Shown here piece after piece: positions 61,018 through 64,000 of a stretch of 64,000 nucleotides of DNA (its first letter is position 1; each line of letters opens with the position of its first letter). The stretch is from Pomacea canaliculata (Eukaryota > Mollusca > Gastropoda > Architaenioglossa > Ampullariidae). Below the pieces are notes generated by a model that worked only from the letters and a program-made list of their open reading frames with translations, made no database searches and was not told the origin of the DNA. The translations under genes were made by a program, and so were the position numbers. The stretch lies in NCBI RefSeq assembly GCF_003073045.1, contig NC_037590.1, positions 35,224,327-35,288,326 on the forward strand, in the 5' to 3' direction.

Positions 61018-63486
61018 TCAATCATCCATTTCCAAGGTCTCTAAATCCTCTTCTACTTGGTCAATGTCATCGCCATCAAACAAGTCTTCATCAATTGGTA
61101 TATCAGTTTCTAGATCTCCATTTACTGTTGCCGACACAGCCATGGCGATTTCTGCATCTGTTTCTATTTGTGCTTGTACTGCTAGGTTGATAGATGGTGA
61201 TAAGATAGCTGCTGCCTCATCAAGTTTATCCACTTCTGCACAATATCATAATATATGCCATTAGACATTAATCCATTCTAATTTTACACAATTATTCATT
61301 CTCAAAAGAATGTTATTTTGTCATGTGGGTACATGCAGGTCTCTTTTTTTTTCTTGTTTCTCACCATGTCCAGCCTATTTCTCCTACCCAAATCCTTGAT
61401 TTTGTAATTGGCAAGTTGTAATATTGTATTTGTTACTCATGCTCATCTTCTGTTAAAGTGCACGGAGCTCATGCCAGGAGCAGAATAAGCTATAAAAATT
61501 ATTTTGTTATTGTCATCAGCATCTTAAGAACATAAACTTGACAATAAGAAGAAACAGACCTGTGTTACCAGAGCCTTCAGCAGCAGTTACCCATCGGTTT
61601 AATGGTGCCTGCGTTCCTGTGCTGTCCACCTGTGATATCTGCTCCAGCAGGGTCTCCAGTGAGATTTCTATTACAGGTCCTGAGTCCTCCTCCTCCTCCT
61701 AATTTCAAGCACAAGTGAGCATAAATGATCTCTGATCTACTGCATCCATACATGCACATCCACATGTACACATGCACACACACAATCTCATGCAGTTTAG
61801 AGTTAATAAGAAAGCTGAAATCATTTGTTACCTCTTCTCTGTCTTGCATCACAACACCCACGTCTGCATCATCTTGATCATCATCAGCGATAAGATCTGG
61901 ATTAAACTCAAACATTTGGCGACCACTAATCTGCAAAAGAAAAAAAATCCCCAACAGAGAACTTTATCAGCAATTAAGAAATACTCTTAAAGTTAGTGAT
62001 TTATTTTTTTTCACTTTCATAGGTATAATATATAGATGCAGGTGCATGCACATAATTAACCATTTCCCCAGCAGAATGGCCTATTGCCATGTCTGGATGT
62101 TGGAAGTGTGTACCCCTGAAATAATGCATACTTACTCCTATTAGCCTGCCAGCTTTATAGTCTGCCTTTTTCTTCTCTTGTTCTGCCTGTATGGCTGCTA
62201 TCTTCTCTTTTTTCTGAAAAAAAAATCATTGCTTGAAAAGCTTTTAAAATTGTGCCAGCAACTAAGGCTACATCATGGCAAGAAAAGTTTATTTTTTAAT
62301 AAATCTGGACACTGTTAAAGTATAAAACAGAGCCATGAACAATAACCAAACTAAAGCAATCCAATATCCCACAAAAGCACCATGATGATGTGCCCTTTTA
62401 AGCAATAATTGTAGAAAGAAAACCTCTTTATAACTCACCTTCTTTTCTTTCCATGCTAAAAAGGTCTCCAAAGTTACTTTTGTGACATTAAAGCCAAGAG
62501 CAGCCCGCTAAAAAGGAGTAACATTCCAAATTAATATTTCTGATCATTGAGCTATGGTAGCTTAGCATTTATACCTCTCTAAAAACTTATCCTACAATGT
62601 ACATTTTTTTTCCAGATTACTATATTAGAAGGGTTATTCATGTATCTTCCAACAACAGTCTCTTATTTCGCAAATAACAGCCATAAAAATATATCTAGCT
62701 TTTAATTTATCTTAACTGCAATGCACAGCAAAGTATTTTGAATGGTTTGCACTGTTTGTTTTATCATACAGCAAGTGTATATTGCCCTCTTGTTTTACAC
62801 TGGATGGGAGATTAATGGTAGATGGTACATTGTGATCGCAAACTAGAGCTTTCTACATGCAGTACCTATGGTCTACAACATTTGGTATCAGGAATGTACC
62901 TCCTTCTCAATCAGTTCCTCCAAGGAAATTAGATCTTCCTTTTCTTCTTTCTTTAAGTCTTTCTTCAAAGCAAAACCTGTAAAGAAAAACCCAAATCCAT
63001 CTCACAATTTCAGCAACAAACTTTTTCAAATCTTGTGAACTGACATGCTTGCAGACTACACTAAGCAAAAGAAGTTTGTAATTCAGTTAGAAAATGGCAA
63101 AACAAACCCTTTATAAGCCAAAGTTATCACAGACAATTATAACGGGTAAATTTTACTGCTGACTGGTCATGTTTACAACACTTATCGCTTACTTCCAATG
63201 GGTGTATAGGTTTATCATAATGATCACAAATGAATATGACAAAAACCCTAAAACAAATTTGAAGTTGATAATCTGCAATTTCATTTCCTTTACAGATTCC
63301 TGCAATTTTATTTTAGGCACTGTTTTCCAAAATTTACACTTCAAGTGACTCTTTAACAAGTGTTTACAAATGACACTGTATACCTGGAGGCAAAGCATGA
63401 CGATATATGCATTTTTCTCCATTCGGACAGCTCCAGAACCATCCATACTTGCTGTTTTCCACTGCTTCCAGAAAATGCTTGCAGAT
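61018..63486 (-). CDS. ZC3H15: Zinc finger CCCH domain-containing protein 15, 3' part (5' end outside window)
   Basis: ZC3H15 (DFRP1) binds and stabilises the translational GTPase DRG1 in the cytoplasm. Exons seen 5' to 3': 63486-63384, 62976-62900, 62507-62439, 62213-62136, 61930-61832, 61698-61560, 61235-61018, with consistent phases. The first carries the second CCCH finger ([18 protein letters not shown] then [15 protein letters not shown]). Next come [26 protein letters not shown] and [11 protein letters not shown], parts of the DFRP/DRG-binding region. [14 protein letters not shown] and an acidic C-terminus ([20 protein letters not shown]) close the protein. The N-terminal basic region and the first CCCH finger must lie above 64000. 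No defect was seen. Confidence 0.93.
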
Positions 63487-63688
63487 CTAAATTTGCAAAA
63501 GGCATAAAAAGCATTTTTACATATACTTTTTCATAAATTGCCTCTAACAAGTTTTTTTTAATTTGGACTTTAGTAAAATACAGGGCATAGCATTGGAAAA
63601 CTTGAGTTCCGCTTACAACGTTACCCCTGGTGGGTGTAGGGGCAAAAACCTTTTAGTTGGGACCAAGTCAATAAAACTAGCAGGAATT

Positions 63689-64000
63689 GTCACAATATCA
63701 GCTTGCGTTGGTTTTTTTTTCTATGCACTGTCAAAACTAAAGAGATGAAGACATGTCTGCGACAACTGTCACAATGTTCAACTACTTGGTCAGCGTTTTG
63801 AATATCCTCCCAGCATGCTGACAACATTCACTCCTTGGTTAGCATCTTCATTATCCTTGACACTTTACTAGGCTGTCACAATATCAGTTTGCATTGTTTT
63901 CTTTTCTATGCACAGTCAAATCTAAAGAATGAAGACATTGTCTGCGACAACTGCCACATCAACTAATTGGTCAGATATATCCTCCCCAGCATCCTCCTGG
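63689..64000. repeat. Tandem duplication, unit about 186 bp, cut by window end
   Basis: GTCACAATATCAG occurs at 63689 and again at 63875. Both are followed by matching blocks (TTTTCTATGCAC, GTCAAA, TCTGCGACAACTG, TTGGTCAG, ATATCCTCC, CCAGCAT). The second unit runs off the window. It lies in the ZC3H15 intron or upstream region. Confidence 0.75.

Noticed and set aside
1-64000. CRISPR arrays, operons, prophage or bacterial toxin systems
   Set aside because: The window is spliced animal DNA. The regular repeats seen are mini- and microsatellites without spacer structure.

Overview
This is a window of animal nuclear DNA, most likely from a mollusc (probably a gastropod). It has spliced genes with GT/AG introns, long AT-rich introns, tRNA-derived SINEs, several CR1/L2/Rex1- and RTE-like LINE remnants, and metazoan orthologues. 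The mollusc call is inference from gene style and repeat content; no marker gene proves it.

Layout. 1-2.3 kb: intergenic with one SINE. 2.3-10.4 kb (+): a prolyl 4-hydroxylase alpha-subunit-like gene in about 13 exons. The fold is recognisable but the catalytic HxD motif and the 2-oxoglutarate-binding lysine are not found. 10.4-16.6 kb: intergenic, with a LINE fragment, short tandem repeats and a CpG-rich stretch. 16.7-25.0 kb (+): a mucin-like single-pass membrane protein in 4 exons, with a 24-bp repeat array in its Ser/Thr-rich exon, a near-perfect 0.6-kb foldback hairpin in its first intron and a separate 24-bp minisatellite in its third. 25-30 kb: intergenic with a LINE tail. 30.1-51.8 kb (-): the mitochondrial presequence protease PITRM1 in 27 coding exons. 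Its introns hold a Rex1/CR1-like LINE, a CR1/L2-like LINE and a nested insertion: a young Ty3/Gypsy LTR element inside an hAT-like DNA transposon. 51.9-52.9 kb: a compact head-to-head promoter region shared by PITRM1 (-) and ASB8 (+). 53.6-55.5 kb (+): ASB8, an ankyrin-repeat SOCS-box E3 adaptor, complete. 55.5-61.0 kb: intergenic, with an RTE-like LINE remnant and two SINEs of different families head to head. 61.0-63.5 kb (-): the 3' seven exons of ZC3H15 (DFRP1); its 5' part lies beyond the window. 63.7-64.0 kb: a tandem duplication cut by the window edge.

The host genes do not form an obvious pathway; they are ordinary neighbours. PITRM1 (mitochondrial peptide clearance) and ASB8 (ubiquitin ligase adaptor) may share promoter control. 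ZC3H15 (binding partner of the translation GTPase DRG1) is broadly expressed in other animals. The most unusual items are the active-site-degenerate P4HA-like gene, the long hairpin with arms of equal length, and the nested transposons. Three host exons (two in PITRM1, one in the mucin gene) contain single-base frame disruptions. These may be assembly indels or real lesions.
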